A stretch of 64,000 bases of DNA from a virus: IMG/VR virus record IMGVR_UViG_3300025655_000024, positions 16,180 to 80,179 of that record; one strand, given 5' to 3'. The position numbers and the translations under genes were made by a program. Positions 1 to 11,500 of the stretch are shown here, piece by piece; the stretch's first letter is position 1, and each line of letters opens with the position of its first letter. Under the pieces are notes generated by a model. The model was not told the DNA's origin. It saw only the letters and a list, made by a program, of their open reading frames with translations, and searched no databases.

Positions 1-1
1 C

Positions 2-574
2 CAAGAAAGAGAACAGGCGGCGATGGAACACGCCTACGATTTGTTTGAGGTATCACCGGGTTATTCGGCAGCGTTGCTCAACGCAACCGATGACTATTAT
101 CAATTGGCTCACGGCATTTCAAGTGACGATGTGCGTGAAACAGCCCTCTCCTTTATCCCCAACATTGAAAATTACACAATGATATTCACTAACCTGATTG
201 CCACTATTATGCGTTCTCCCGTATTGACGGAGGATCATGTGATGATGGCTTCGGAAATGATTTACGACAATTTTCACAACCTCATCATTTGGCTTGAGCA
301 AAAGCAAAATGTGTCCGAGAAGAAGAAAATTGCTTCTCAGCGTGCGGCATGGACAAGTGCATTCAATGCGTGCAAACGCTATACGGATGAAAGCGATGGG
401 GTGGAAAAGGTTATGCAAACCGAATTGTTGGATATGTATGCGACCCAACAATGTATTGCGAACATCACGGCACAAAGGAGGTTTAAGTCATTGAAGGACT
501 CAAGACAAGTCACCATATCAAAGTCGGGTCAGGGTGGTCGTAATTTCGTTGTATTGGCGTGGGGTGGTTCGTGA
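2..574 (+). CDS. 3' end of an unidentified protein, cut by the window edge
   Basis: The reading frame is open to the first bases of the window, so the ATG at 23 is probably internal and the true start lies to the left. The visible 190 residues are mostly helical. Residues 60-95 (after the ATG at 23) resemble the helical segment that follows the ATPase core in replicative primase-helicases, and the last 50 residues look like a winged helix ending in RRFKSLKD and a GQGGRNFVV strand. This would fit the C-terminus of a replication protein, but no catalytic motif is visible and the assignment is inference. The stop overlaps the next start (TGATG at 572-576), so the genes are probably co-translated. 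Confidence 0.6.
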   Translation, partial: QEREQAAMEHAYDLFEVSPGYSAALLNATDDYYQLAHGISSDDVRETALSFIPNIENYTMIFTNLIATIMRSPVLTEDHVMMASEMIYDNFHNLIIWLEQKQNVSEKKKIASQRAAWTSAFNACKRYTDESDGVEKVMQTELLDMYATQQCIANITAQRRFKSLKDSRQVTISKSGQGGRNFVVLAWGGS

Positions 575-1122
575 TGAAAGTGGTGGGTTTGGCCGTTGTT
601 TTTGATGGCGATATTGAAAGTCAAGGCTATCGGGGCGACTTCACCCCAATCCTCTATGCCACCTTTGACGGCAAACACGAAACGGTCTATACCGACCTTG
701 AATTCATACCACGCTTATCACGATGCGAACAAAAATCACTCGCTGAATTTGACTCCAACGGCGTTTTTGTTGCTCACAATTTACCAAAGGATTTCATTGG
801 TGACAACACCACAGACCTCCTTCGTTTGACACAAACAGCGAGTGCCGAAGTGCTTCAAAATGAAGGCAAACGCTACGCCTTAGCCGATTTGTGTCGGTGG
901 AACAAGGTCAGGGGATTTCATCAAGAAATCGCAACCGCCATCAAAAAATACACAGCCTATCGCAAAGGTGATCACCACAAAATAGCACGATGGTCGCTTG
1001 AAGAAGCAAAGCGATGTCAAGAGTTATTCGTGGTCGTTAGGAAGCGTGGCCGCATTCGTTTCGTTGATGCCAACACAGGAAAATTGGCTTTTGCTGAATT
1101 GGATTTTACGGAGGAAGAATGA
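574..1122 (+). CDS. Possible degenerate DEDD/RNase H-like 3'-5' exonuclease
   Basis: I chose the ATG at 574, which overlaps the previous stop as TGATG; a GTG at 559 is in frame but would overlap by 16 bases. The 182-residue protein opens with a hydrophobic strand followed by DGDIES, which resembles the first acidic motif of YprB-like DEDD nucleases. A middle segment, TDLLRL then YALADLCRWNKV, fits the second half of that fold. Near residues 135-155 the sequence HHKIARWSLEEAKRC sits where the last Asp-containing helix is expected, but it has Glu instead of the usual Asp. Activity is therefore uncertain. It could equally be an unrelated protein. Its stop overlaps the next ATG (ATGA at 1119-1122). 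Confidence 0.5.
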   Translation: MKVVGLAVVFDGDIESQGYRGDFTPILYATFDGKHETVYTDLEFIPRLSRCEQKSLAEFDSNGVFVAHNLPKDFIGDNTTDLLRLTQTASAEVLQNEGKRYALADLCRWNKVRGFHQEIATAIKKYTAYRKGDHHKIARWSLEEAKRCQELFVVVRKRGRIRFVDANTGKLAFAELDFTEEE

Positions 1123-1352
1123 TGCCTGTCGTTTCCTGTGCAAATTGTGGTAAAAGACACAAGGCTACACCCAAGCGTTTGCGTCGTAGTCAAGAAACAC
1201 CAAGTCTTTGTTGGAAGTGCAATCGTGATTTGCCTGAAGAATACAGGTGCAAAGGAACGCTAAAGCGTAAGGAAAGGCGATGCGAGCAAAGGGCTTTGGA
1301 CAATGGCTATTGTGGTTATCATCAAGACCAATTCGGTGGTGAAGAAGAATGA
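1119..1352 (+). CDS. Small zinc-binding protein
   Basis: This 77-residue protein has two likely zinc sites. The first is CANC near residue 7 with CWKC near residue 32. The second is RCKG ... RCEQRA ... NGYCGYH near residues 44-68. The second pattern (CKG, C-x3-A, NGYC-x2-H) recurs in the protein at 55786-56040. A GGAGGAAG ribosome binding site at 1110-1117 precedes tandem ATGs at 1119 and 1122. It sits between the exonuclease-like gene and the adenine methyltransferase and overlaps both by 4 bases, so it belongs to the same operon. No enzymatic role is visible; nucleic-acid or protein binding is the usual use of such fingers. Confidence 0.75.
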   Translation: MMPVVSCANCGKRHKATPKRLRRSQETPSLCWKCNRDLPEEYRCKGTLKRKERRCEQRALDNGYCGYHQDQFGGEEE

Positions 1353-2506
1353 GTGCTTTCACACGGGGTTGGGAATTGATGAAAGGCATTGTTTGGAATG
1401 GCCGTGAATATGACGACATTGATGAAATTGACCCTATCATTCGTGGCATTTTGGATGATTACACGCAAGGCACGACACTGCCCGCACTGCCTTGGTCGGG
1501 TGGTGGTAAGCGAAAGGGGACACCTTGGACTCGTATGTTTGCCGAAGGAAGCAGTGCGCCCCTTCATCGTTTGAAGGGGTTCACTAATCCCGAACAAGAA
1601 ATGTTGCCTACGGTGGTGAATTGGGAAGGAGGCAAGACTTCAATCATGCCTCAATTCCGAGCCTTAACCAAGCCTTTGGGTGGTCGTTTTATCCCCGCTG
1701 AGTTATTCGGTGGAAGTGGCTCGTTCATTCTTGGCATGAACGACCCACAAGCACGAGGACTGTATGCTGATCTTAACCCTGACATGACGAACCTTATGGC
1801 TCAATTGAAACAGGGGATGGGCGATGTCAATATCGCCCAAGACCAAGACGATCTTGAGCGTATGGTTGCTGAATTGAATGAAATTCGCTATCGCAGGGAT
1901 GTCATGGGGCAAGAATTGGATGATGATGATTTGATGCGTATGGCTCACTTATTGGTTGGTGCAAATTTAGCAAACAGGAATGGGATGTTCACCTACAAGC
2001 CTTGGGACAAAGAACCTCAAACCTACACCGAAGGAAAAATACAACGCCCGTCATTCCGAGTCCAACCAAAGCGTGTGATGCCAAACGATGTTGGGTCAAT
2101 CAACCTTGACCCCTACGCATCACGATTGCGGAATGTGGACATACGCACAGGTGATTTGCGACAAACCTCCGAAGCCTTAACGCCTGAACATTTGCTTTAC
2201 CTTGACCCACCCTACATATCAAGGGACATTTCCTATGGAGGATCAGAACAACAATTGGAGGGCAAAACCTTCGATCAATTGCAGCGTGACACCATTGATA
2301 TAGCAAATGAACACAAAGGCCCAAGCATTGTTTCAAATTACCTGTATAGCAAAGAAACGGGCGAACCTTTGAAGGAATACATCAACGCCTTGCTGAATGC
2401 CGAAATGCAAATTCATCCATGGATCCGAAAGCCAAAGGGCAACAAGCAACCACAGGTGGAATTGATAGCGACAAAGAATTTCCCACAGCAACGCACGCTG
2501 TTCTAA
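1349..2506 (+). CDS. D12-class DNA N6-adenine methyltransferase
   Basis: The 385-residue protein carries the signature motifs of Dam/D12 methyltransferases, which transfer a methyl group from S-adenosylmethionine to adenine N6 in DNA. The AdoMet-binding motif ELFGGSGSF is at residues 118-126, followed by the acidic strand motif ADLNPD at 140-145. The catalytic DPPY is at 286-289 within LLYLDPPYISRD. It starts with ATG overlapping the previous stop (ATGA). No restriction endonuclease lies beside it, so it is probably an orphan enzyme that marks viral DNA, for example against host restriction. Residues 3-12 (AFTRGWELMK) match a short peptide found in several other proteins of this virus. It ends convergently with the minus-strand gene at 2503, the two stops sharing bases. 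Confidence 0.92.
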   Translation: MSAFTRGWELMKGIVWNGREYDDIDEIDPIIRGILDDYTQGTTLPALPWSGGGKRKGTPWTRMFAEGSSAPLHRLKGFTNPEQEMLPTVVNWEGGKTSIMPQFRALTKPLGGRFIPAELFGGSGSFILGMNDPQARGLYADLNPDMTNLMAQLKQGMGDVNIAQDQDDLERMVAELNEIRYRRDVMGQELDDDDLMRMAHLLVGANLANRNGMFTYKPWDKEPQTYTEGKIQRPSFRVQPKRVMPNDVGSINLDPYASRLRNVDIRTGDLRQTSEALTPEHLLYLDPPYISRDISYGGSEQQLEGKTFDQLQRDTIDIANEHKGPSIVSNYLYSKETGEPLKEYINALLNAEMQIHPWIRKPKGNKQPQVELIATKNFPQQRTLF

Positions 2507-2778
2507 CGGTCACGGCTGATGCGACCACCGCCCGCACCCAAGTCACGCCTCATGCGTGGTCTTGCACCACTCCCTGAGCCACGAACCTTGCTTCGTGCAT
2601 ACCTCGCTCGTGTTCGCTTCTCCTTGTTCTTTCGTGATACGCTATACGCCCTGCGTTTAGCCTGTCGTTCAGCACGACCTTCGGATGGATTGCGAGTGTA
2701 GCCGTGAAATTTGCCTTTCAAGACTCCAAATCCGACAGCGAAGGCATGGGCTTTAGCCTCGGCTTCGCTTTTCGCCAT
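2503..2778 (-). CDS. Small highly basic protein, unknown function
   Basis: This is a 91-residue protein very rich in Arg, Lys, Gly and Ser, with a basic C-terminal half that would suit nucleic-acid binding or packing inside a capsid. Residues 12-21 (AFAVGFGVLK) are a Phe variant of the AFxxGWxxxK peptide seen elsewhere in the genome. It is the last gene of the minus-strand block and overlaps the upstream zinc-ribbon gene by about 60 bases in another frame, so its exact start is uncertain. The motif match is the main argument that the frame is real. Confidence 0.6.
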   Translation of the reverse strand: MAKSEAEAKAHAFAVGFGVLKGKFHGYTRNPSEGRAERQAKRRAYSVSRKNKEKRTRARYARSKVRGSGSGARPRMRRDLGAGGGRISRDR

Positions 2779-2927
2779 ATATTACCGCAGGTATCGCACT
2801 CCCATAAAAATATCCTATCCCGACTCCCCGCATAAAACCCATTGATTCTCCGAGCAAGCCCTACGGTTTGACACGAATCACATCGTTGTTCCAATTTTGC
2901 TCGGAACATTCGCTTCATGGCAATCAA
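2718..2927 (-). CDS. Zinc-ribbon protein
   Basis: The 69-residue product has CDSC near residue 16 and CDTC near residue 45, the knuckle pairs of a zinc ribbon, flanked by basic residues. The start ATG at 2927 overlaps the stop of the upstream gene (ATGA), which supports it; ATG codons at 2918 and 2906 are alternatives. The family and partner cannot be named. It sits at the distal end of the late operon. Confidence 0.65.
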   Translation of the reverse strand: MIAMKRMFRAKLEQRCDSCQTVGLARRINGFYAGSRDRIFLWECDTCGNIWRKAKPRLKPMPSLSDLES

Positions 2928-4075
2928 TACCCTGCGTGCGTGTAATAGAATTCAACCTCACCCACACCAAGTGGGCCGAGAGGGGAAATGACGGTGAGTG
3001 ACAAGTCACCGAAGGTAATCAATTTGCCCGCCACCGTGAAGTGTGGGCCTTCTTTCAAAGGACACATTTGGCTATCACCCGATCCAAACCAAACGGCTGT
3101 GATGAGTCGTGTTGAACCACCCGTTTCGTCAGCGAGTGGGGTAAAAGAAAGCGAACCCGTTGAACCCGAACCCGTGTAGGAAATGGTTTCCTTTGCTTGT
3201 TTGTGAACAGGAGTCAATTGATATGCACCGCCCGCCCCTGAGCCAATGGCTTGGTCGCTTTGAAAGAACAGGTGCGTTTCACCATCACCGTGAATGCTTG
3301 TTGCACTCACTTGAAAGCCATTGGGGTCACGAGCATAGAGTGTGCCTAAGTCGGTGAGGGGCAAAGCCCCCGCTGACAATGCGGGCGTAGTGCCGTAATC
3401 GTTAGATGGGTCAATGCCGTTCCCCGATGGGTCTTTCATCGCAGTTAAGGGGAATGGCCCACCACGAATGAACACACGCTTATCCTCAACCGCAGCGACA
3501 TTCAGTGGTGTAGCATAAGTGACACGCACAGCACCCAAAATGACCGATTGCTTGATGAGGTGAGAGGAAGGCATCTGTGGGTAAATGCCTGTGCTTGTAT
3601 CAACGACTGTGCCACAGACCAAACCAATGTTGTTCGTGGATGTCAATTCGGGATCGGCAATCACCAAGACCCAACACTCTTCGTTGAGGGCTGATGGCAA
3701 CACCATACCGCCCGCATTGAATCGGCTGTTGTAATAGGATGCTGTATCAATGTCAAACGCTGATGCTGAACCAACGGAATAGAACACACCGTCAAGGCAC
3801 ACCACGCCTGAGTCCACAAATATCTCATTAGCGTCACCACCTGCATTGGGTCGGACACAACAATTACCGCTGATAGGATTGTTCCTATCGCCCGCCCCCG
3901 AATCACTGCTGTAATCCGTCAAGGAAATGGGTATGACACCGTTGCCAATGCCACGCTCAAGGAAACCTGTGAGGGTTGCGGTGGACAGCACATCGGTATC
4001 ACGCAATCCATCGGATTGCCATGTCGCACCTGTGCCTGTCTTTTCGTGTCCTTCTCCGAGTCCTGTTGTTCCCAT
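2924..4075 (-). CDS. Putative virion structural protein (tail or fibre)
   Basis: This 383-residue protein is rich in Gly, Ser, Thr and beta-strand patterns. It begins with a Gly/Thr-rich segment, and its C-terminal part (from about residue 280) reads like a beta-sandwich ending in VEFYYTHAGY. Composition and position downstream of the giant tail proteins suggest a tail-fibre or tail-tip component, but the cytosine methyltransferase gene lies between them. A GAGGTGAAAAC ribosome binding site precedes the ATG. No family is recognised. Confidence 0.7.
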   Translation of the reverse strand: MGTTGLGEGHEKTGTGATWQSDGLRDTDVLSTATLTGFLERGIGNGVIPISLTDYSSDSGAGDRNNPISGNCCVRPNAGGDANEIFVDSGVVCLDGVFYSVGSASAFDIDTASYYNSRFNAGGMVLPSALNEECWVLVIADPELTSTNNIGLVCGTVVDTSTGIYPQMPSSHLIKQSVILGAVRVTYATPLNVAAVEDKRVFIRGGPFPLTAMKDPSGNGIDPSNDYGTTPALSAGALPLTDLGTLYARDPNGFQVSATSIHGDGETHLFFQSDQAIGSGAGGAYQLTPVHKQAKETISYTGSGSTGSLSFTPLADETGGSTRLITAVWFGSGDSQMCPLKEGPHFTVAGKLITFGDLSLTVISPLGPLGVGEVEFYYTHAGY

Positions 4076-4084
4076 GTTTTCACC

Positions 4085-5200
4085 TCAAAATAATCTCGTC
4101 TGTATATGCCTTGGGTTGTTCAAGTGGTCTAACACACTTTCTGCCAAGGGATTCGTCACAAACGGTGAAAAGACATTCCCAATGACACCCGTTGAGGCAT
4201 CTGTGACGCTCTTACCCGACCTATATTTGTGACCTTCGGTGGGCGACCAATCGTAATTTTTAGGGAAACCCTGCATTACACCCAATTCCGAAGGAGTCAG
4301 CACACGATTGTAAATGTGCGTTGCAGGATTAGAGGACATCAAACCCGGTATTGTTTGCGATGCAGGGGAGGTGTGTTTCCATGTGTAGCCCTTTCTGTTG
4401 TCATTCCATTCCGACCCACCCGTTCCCACATCAACCGAACCCGTGTCATTGATGAACACATCACCCATCAAATACCGAGCAACATCAGGTCTTATAATCC
4501 CGCGCTGAACCAATTGAGCAAGTGTTTCTTCTTTGTGTCCACGAATTTCTTGTTCTTCTTCAAGCAAATGTGGTAAAGCATCTAATGGCGTGGTTGAAGG
4601 TCGTTGGAGTCGTGGGTCAGACAAGTCAAAACCCTGCCCAAGAACCGCCCTTTCACGATATGTCGGTGCGCCAAATTGTGCTGCCGTGACTTTCGGCATT
4701 CGCATTGATTGAAGCGAATCCATCCACCTCCTACGGTGAGGATTCCATGTGGCGTTTTCCATCAAATACGGTATGACTTTTGGGCTATTCTCAAAAGACC
4801 ATGAGTTAGGAGGGTTTTCGCTTGCTTCCAACATATCCAATAGGTTGCCGTAATTGTTGATGTGAGCCATACCGCGCATGGCTCGCTCATGTCCACTATC
4901 ACCAATGTTCAATGGTGATGCTCTTGAGAAATCAGGGCAAGGTGTGGATGCGTTAATGTGATATTTGCGACCACCCACCGCATCCAAGATTTCTTGCATC
5001 AACCTCGCATTGTCAAATTCATCACTCCCAATTGCCGCCCGTATATGTTTGGCTTCGGGGTGATTGGCAGCATGGGTGTCTAAAGCGGGCTTCCAATAAT
5101 CAACGGCTAATGCCGTAGGAATACCCTGCATTTTGAACCCTTGCGATACGCCACCGCCACCCGAATACAAATCAACGAGAGCAATATCGTCACGCATCAT
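4085..5200 (-). CDS. DNA cytosine-C5 methyltransferase
   Basis: The 371-residue protein shows the ordered motifs of C5 methyltransferases. Motif I is DLYSGGGGVSQGF (residues 10-22). Motif IV, with the catalytic Cys88, is STPCPDFSRA. Motif VI is SFENSPKV (Glu137), and motif VIII is QFGAPTYRERAV (175-186). The C-terminal motifs are LTPSELGVMQGFP and a GKSVTDASTGVIGN stretch corresponding to motif X. The motif IV loop has Pro-Asp where Gln-x is commoner. The enzyme would methylate cytosine C5 in a short recognition sequence, set by the variable region between motifs VIII and IX. It lies within tail genes with no endonuclease beside it and overlaps the upstream stop by 4 bases. An orphan, self-protective role is likely. 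Confidence 0.92.
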   Translation of the reverse strand: MMRDDIALVDLYSGGGGVSQGFKMQGIPTALAVDYWKPALDTHAANHPEAKHIRAAIGSDEFDNARLMQEILDAVGGRKYHINASTPCPDFSRASPLNIGDSGHERAMRGMAHINNYGNLLDMLEASENPPNSWSFENSPKVIPYLMENATWNPHRRRWMDSLQSMRMPKVTAAQFGAPTYRERAVLGQGFDLSDPRLQRPSTTPLDALPHLLEEEQEIRGHKEETLAQLVQRGIIRPDVARYLMGDVFINDTGSVDVGTGGSEWNDNRKGYTWKHTSPASQTIPGLMSSNPATHIYNRVLTPSELGVMQGFPKNYDWSPTEGHKYRSGKSVTDASTGVIGNVFSPFVTNPLAESVLDHLNNPRHIQTRLF

Positions 5201-5538
5201 CTCACTTCCATTACCACATCCACACGGATTTCGGTGGTTTGGTTTTTGCTAATTGGCACAAACGATGCGCGAAATGCGGGGTTGTCAAGGGGGGTTGCCC
5301 CATGCACAACGACCTCTTTCACATCGCTCGCTGCAATCAATTGAGTGTCAAATATGCCTGTCACCGACACGGTGCGATCATCAATGCGTTGAACCGTAGG
5401 TGTGACGGAGAAGGCGACATTACCTGCCCCTCCATCCCTTGTGGTAGCCCGCCCACCCGAAGTGCCAAGACTCATTTGGCTCACAAGTGATTGGAGGTGT
5501 TCGGCTAACTTGGCTTTGATTTGGTCTAAAACGGGCAT
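5197..5538 (-). CDS. Small tail-associated protein, unknown
   Basis: This 113-residue protein follows the giant hub protein directly; start and stop overlap as TAATG around 5538. The N-terminus is a short amphipathic helix, and the rest alternates hydrophobic and polar residues like a beta-sandwich (SVTGIFDTQL, EVVVHG, EIRVDVVMEV). Position suggests a tail-tip or fibre accessory protein. No family is recognised. Confidence 0.7.
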   Translation of the reverse strand: MPVLDQIKAKLAEHLQSLVSQMSLGTSGGRATTRDGGAGNVAFSVTPTVQRIDDRTVSVTGIFDTQLIAASDVKEVVVHGATPLDNPAFRASFVPISKNQTTEIRVDVVMEVR

Positions 5539-8500
5539 TATTTCACCTCATAGAATCGTGATTTGGAGTGTCCGATAGGCAATTGGCGACTTGAAGAAAC
5601 ACGAAGCCTCTCGTTGTCGGACACGGCTACGAGGCTTCCCGCCTTCAAAGTGATGGTGGTTGCGGTGACGGAATTGATATATCCGATGACCTCATGGTTA
5701 GCGTTCAACACCGCATCATGCTGTGCGAACCTCTCCGTAGCATCAACGCCATCAACGGTCATCGTGGTGGTGCTTGTAGCGTAGCCACCGCCATTGTTGA
5801 TTAGAACACCTGTATCACCACCACGCACACCGATGACCCCCAATTGATTCGTTGTTGGTTCGCCACGCCATCGCCCGCCTATAAGCAAACGAGTCCCGTT
5901 CACGAACCGTGTCATCACACGGTGTGCTGAAATCACTTGGATTGGTGCATTCAGGGTAATGTCAATTTGTTCATCGGTTCTTGTGGCATCATCATCGCTC
6001 GTCGTGGATGTTGATGTTTGCAGATCAGCCAACAGCCCTTCAATGCCCTTCTCGTATTGTCCCATCACAATGTCGGTGAGTCCTGTGTTGTAGTCGTTGA
6101 ACACTTCAAAGACAACGAATTCTCCTTTGATTGCTTCCGCTGTGAAATCAACACGGATTATTTCTCCGGGCTTGATGTCACTGCATTTGATGAGTCCTTC
6201 AACACGAATGAGTGCCGAGCCTTGTTCGGTTCTTCGCAATAGTCCCTTTGCCAAACGGAGAGCAACACTTCGTTCCTTTACCCCCAACACCTTCGTCTTG
6301 AGCGTGCGTTCCACGCCTTCGTCATCACCAACCCCGCCCATGCGTTTCATGCGTTCCAAGTCCTTAACAGAAGCCCGAACCGTTTCGTTGATAGCGATTT
6401 CATCACCCTCAACAATCACTTGGTTTGCCATTTCAAGCATTTGACTCACGCTGATATTGCGAGGGCCACTGCTTGTTCCAACCCGCCTCCCCATATCAAT
6501 GAAAATGTTAGGGGAATAAATCAACAACCCTTCTTCACTCAATGATAACTGATAGCCGTCAATTCGTGACAAATCACGCAAAGCATCCATAATACCAATA
6601 CCTCGTGTTTTGCGACTGATGAAGTGATGGCTGTGTAGCATAGCATCACGAAGGTTTGGATGAGCGAATAGAAATGCTTGTCGTGCGACTTCTGTGCTAT
6701 GATGAGCCGATGAATAATCCGCATAAACACCTGCATCGGTGGTTTTTTGTTCAAGGAACACACGGAATTTTTCAAGGTCAATTCCCGGTATGGATTTGAT
6801 GATGTCTTTCATCAACAATAAGGCGGCATCGGTGGTTCGCAACCCAACACCCATAAAGTGTCCAAGTCGCACACTGTTAATCTCCATCCCTGACGCTGAA
6901 AGTGAATTTTCTGTTAGGTTCTTGAATGTCAAGAATGTGTCATAGAAATCACCATCGCCCTCGTTGTTTTGTGCTTTAGCGATCCGCCATTTTTGATTCG
7001 TAGCATCAATGAGGTATGGTGGGAAGCGAGAGGGTATCATTTCAGTCCCATCAACATAGACCTTTGACATTCCCCCTGTTCCTGCGTTCCGTTTGTATGA
7101 AATCAATCCCGTGTTTTGTCCGTCATTCAGCACAAATGTCTGAGCAGATAGCATGAAAAAGTCAGATGGGTTGTAGTGTCCGATTCCACGATAGCCCATG
7201 TTGGTATTGATGATTGCACTATCGTCACTCGTGGTCGCATCCCATTTGTCCGAAAGCAATTTACCAACCGACACAGCGTTATCAACCAAAGAGGGCAACA
7301 CAACCAAGCCGAGTGAAGTGGGTGCTATGTTTTCAATTTTTGACACGGCTGAACCTGTATTTTTGCCCGCACGAACCGTATAGCCTGTGAGATCAGCCGA
7401 GGCACATTGAAATGTCAAAGTCAGTCCGTCAAATGTGTTATGAGTGCGACTTGTATAGGTGATTTGACCCGTCAAACCGATGATGACAAGCACCCCCGAT
7501 TGTGCAAACGAAGTGGCATCATCAACAACGATTTTTGATGGCGAAGCACTCTTTGCATCAAATTTAATCACAGCCTTAGCACCAAGTGCCAACATCGCTG
7601 TGCTTGGTTGCTTGACAACCGCATTAGCGTCTTTGTCGCGCTTGAGGTATGGATTAACCACCACCGTGTCATCCGTTGCATATACCGTTTCTGTTTGTGA
7701 AATGTATTCTCCACCACCTGCATGGGTGCTTTGTGAATATCGGGCTTCCACCAATGGCACAATTCTTCCCTCAGCGTCTTTGCGTGAAGCATCCGCTTTG
7801 AAGTGTTGAAGCATATTTGCTGATGGGATAAGATGCCACACAACATCACGGTTGTTAGCGTCAGGCCACTCAATCGTTGGTGCTGAATCGTAGGGAGAAG
7901 AAATGCCTTGAATGTCGCCAATTTGACTTGTTGTTGTCGTTTCAAACATACCGTAGCGTTTGTCACGGGTGTATGGTTGGTCTTTGCTTCCTGCTTGGGT
8001 GACGGTGCTGTATGGCCCAAGCAACCACCCGTCTTGATTCATGTCGTTGCCGTCACTATCGTTCTTGGTGGTGTAGCCAAACACCTTCAATGGTCGCACC
8101 ATACGAACAATGTAATCCGCATATTTTCGCACAGGTTGTGCCACCTGTGACTTGATTGCCGCATTCTTCCCCCCTTGCTTTGACCGCAAAGCGTCTGTGT
8201 TTTCAGGGCGTTCAAGCCATGTTTTGCGGAGGATAAACACCCCGCCCCATGCGGGCAAATCAGCCGACCCACGAACAGCCCAATGATCACGGACACCGAC
8301 ACCGTTTGCTTGGAGAATGTCATCACTAAACGGATTGCTCACCGCCGCCAAGTCCATGTCCTCATTCAACGACCATTTTGGTTTGGCAACCTTTTGATTT
8401 GGATTGGATTGACCCCCGTATGTTTCATCGGGGCGAGATGCGTCTGTTGTGATGCTTCCTTCCGAACCCCCGTATTTTGTCCATCGTGTGTCCTGCACCC

Positions 8501-11500
8501 ATGATGGAGTGATTGGGAACACTTGACCCACAGCCAAGTCGGAGTGTAGTGATACAGCCTTTGTGCTTGTCACCACATAATCGCTGTTTTCCCCTGTTAA
8601 ATACTCGCTATGCGTTTCAACACTCAAGCCCAAACGAGGTGCAACATCGGATTGCACTTGTCGGTGGTCGGCAATTTCGTGAAGTGGGATGGGGAGTGTT
8701 CCACGCTCGGCTTCGCCTTTGTCTTTCATGTTGAGGTTTGTTCCCCAACCAACCGCAGGGAAGTGTTGGTTGTCGGTATCACCGTTAATTTTGACATCAA
8801 CAGGGTGAGCGTTAAGGTGCAGGTTGTTCCCTTTGTGATGGTAAAATTCACTCCCCACACTCGCCCCAAATTCACTCGCTTGATATACGGCTTCAACAGA
8901 ATTCGCCGCCTTTGTTCTGTCGCCTGAGTGATGGTTCAAGCCGATGATAGGGTCTAACCCCGTGTTCATTGATTTGGCTTGTAAAAATTTAGCCGATGAG
9001 CCTGTGATTGTGGCAAATTCTGTTCGGTGTGCATCCACTACACCCGATGGCATAGCCCTGTGTGATACCATGCCGAGTGTTTCATCTTGAAGCACTCGCC
9101 CCATACCGACCCGTGTTTCAGCCTCAGTCCAAGGCGTGTTGGACAAGCGGTTGAAACCCTCACGCCCAATACCTTCGTTGGTGTGTTGGCTGATAACCAT
9201 GCCAATAGGCACAGTGCGTTCAATCCCTGTGTATGTGCTGTCACCCCATGCCCAATCACCGCCTGTCGGCAAATCGTTCATGCTGTCGTGCTTCCCGCCA
9301 TCAAAACGGGCTGACCGCAATATAGCATCCATTGAGGATGAGGTTTCAGCGGGGTCGCCCGCTAACATATTGAGAGCATCCGAAGCACCCTTGAAACCAA
9401 AGGCTCGCACAGGTAATCGTCGTGACAAATCCACAGCGACCATTGGATTTTGCACCACCGTCATTTCATTCCACTCATACGAATTGGTGGTGTCCTTATC
9501 CAATACCCATTTCGTGATGGCTTTGCGTGGGTTGAGTCCGTCACCAATGCCTTCTCCACGAGAATAGCGGGTGCTTGCACCCCTCAGCACAAAATGCTGA
9601 CGCAATTCAAGCGTGCCGTGTGGCTCACGCAATCCTGTGTGTCCCATCAACACCGCACTCGCTGAACGCTGACCCCAATTTGTGCCGTGTCCACCTGCGT
9701 TAAGTCCGTTGTAGCCGTATTGTTGTAGCCATTGAAATGCGTAAATGCGTTCAAAAGCCATTCCCTTATCCACAGAACCCGTGTCGGTGGCGGGGGCATT
9801 ACGCAAATACAATCCTCGCACTGATGGTTGATACACAGCGTTAGGCATACCTGCTTCACGGTATCGGAATGTCATGTATTGTTCTCGGCTTGTTCCGAGC
9901 AAAGCGGGGTGACTGTATTCAGCAAGCCATGTGCATAGGAACGCATCGGGGATGGCGTTTGAATTGGTGTCACTTGATGAAACTAACGCCAAGTCAGCGT
10001 GCGAGTCCTCCGCATCAAAATCCCCACTGCTTGATGGGGACTCCACATTGGCGACAGGCACAGCCGACATATTCACCATTTCAGGATCGTGAGCAATAAG
10101 TGGGGGAACGGTGGCTAACTCCGTTCCCACACGGGCTGTTCGCCAACCCGCAGGATGACCTGTCAAGGAATAATAGGTGTGTAGCCCATCGGATGCCTCA
10201 AAGCCATTTTGAATCCATGCGGGATTTGGTCGCCCTCCCATGAGCATATATTGCGAAAGCATGAAACCGTTCATGGCAAATTCTTCACCTGCGTTGTGCC
10301 TGTTATTGACGGTTCGTGAGCCAACAGTGAGGGCAATTGGCCCGGATGTTGCCGCACTTCCATACGGCCCAAAAGCCGCAGAATTTTGACTGTAATAAGC
10401 CGAAACCCACTGTGCTTGTTCCGTAGCACCCTCAACCTTCGTATGCAATTGACCGGGTGCAAATAGCAAATCAATTTGGTCGTGGGGCGTAGCACCGTCA
10501 TACCTTCTCCAATTCGGCAACCCTGCGTTTTTGATTTCGCTCATTGGGAAGCCATCGGATGCAAACGACCCTGTATTGTAGGCTTCGCTCTTGACCTCCA
10601 AAGTGTCAAGGTAATAGACGGTGGCTGACGGTGGGTCTATGCCTCCATTGTAGGCTGATTGAAAGCCCCAATGCTTGTGTTCTGTTTCAGCCTCAAAGAG
10701 CAACGAATATGCCGAACCGTGTGAGCGATGCAATTGCCTTCGCAACGCCATAGGTGTGCCTCTTGTGGTTAATGGTGCAACAAAGGAGTGGCCTTGACGA
10801 CCAAAACGGATGCGGTGGTGAGGGTGGAGGTATGAACCGTCAGCCCCGTTATTTGTGTCCAATAGCACCGAACCACGCTCAACATGGTCGCTAAGGCGGT
10901 GTGCCGCAAATAAGCGAGTCGTTCCGCTTGGCACGCCACCTGCGGTGGTGTTGAGCGTGAGTCCAAATTGACTCTCCATTTTGTCGTGAATAATACGCAC
11001 AGCGTGAAAGTGCAAAACCCTGTCGTGTGTGTCAAACGCTGTGACTTGCACATCCTTTGTTGAAGATTCAGCATCACCCGCTAAGCCCGAAGTCGGTGCT
11101 GACAACCCACCCATGCCCCATGTCAAATTATTCCATGCTTGAACACGATCATGCCCGGAACGCACGATGATATTGCCGGGTATTTCGTCTTGTGATGGGA
11201 GGTTGATTTCCAAATTGGGTTCAATTCCGCTTCCAACCGTTGAAGGAAGAGGTGTTTCTGTTCCCGTGTTAGGATTGAGGCGGGTCTGTTTGTAGGTGAA
11301 GTCTTTGATGACCGTTCCGAAAGGCGACCCCCCTTCTAAAATCAATTCCTGTCCTTTGTCATCAACGACTGAAATGCTGTCCCAAACCCGTTCTTCGTTA
11401 GGCACATATAGCCCACGAACACGCTCGGTGCTAACGGTTCTCGTGACACGATAAGGCCGACTCACATAGCCCAAAGAACCCACGAAGGGGCTTGTGCTTG

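Noticed and set aside
7568-9567. Long antisense and other-frame ORFs inside the giant tail gene, some over 140 codons.
   Set aside because: They have no ribosome binding site or recognisable motif, are Cys/His/Leu-rich in the way expected of reverse-frame shadows, and lie entirely inside a gene with strong coding signal.
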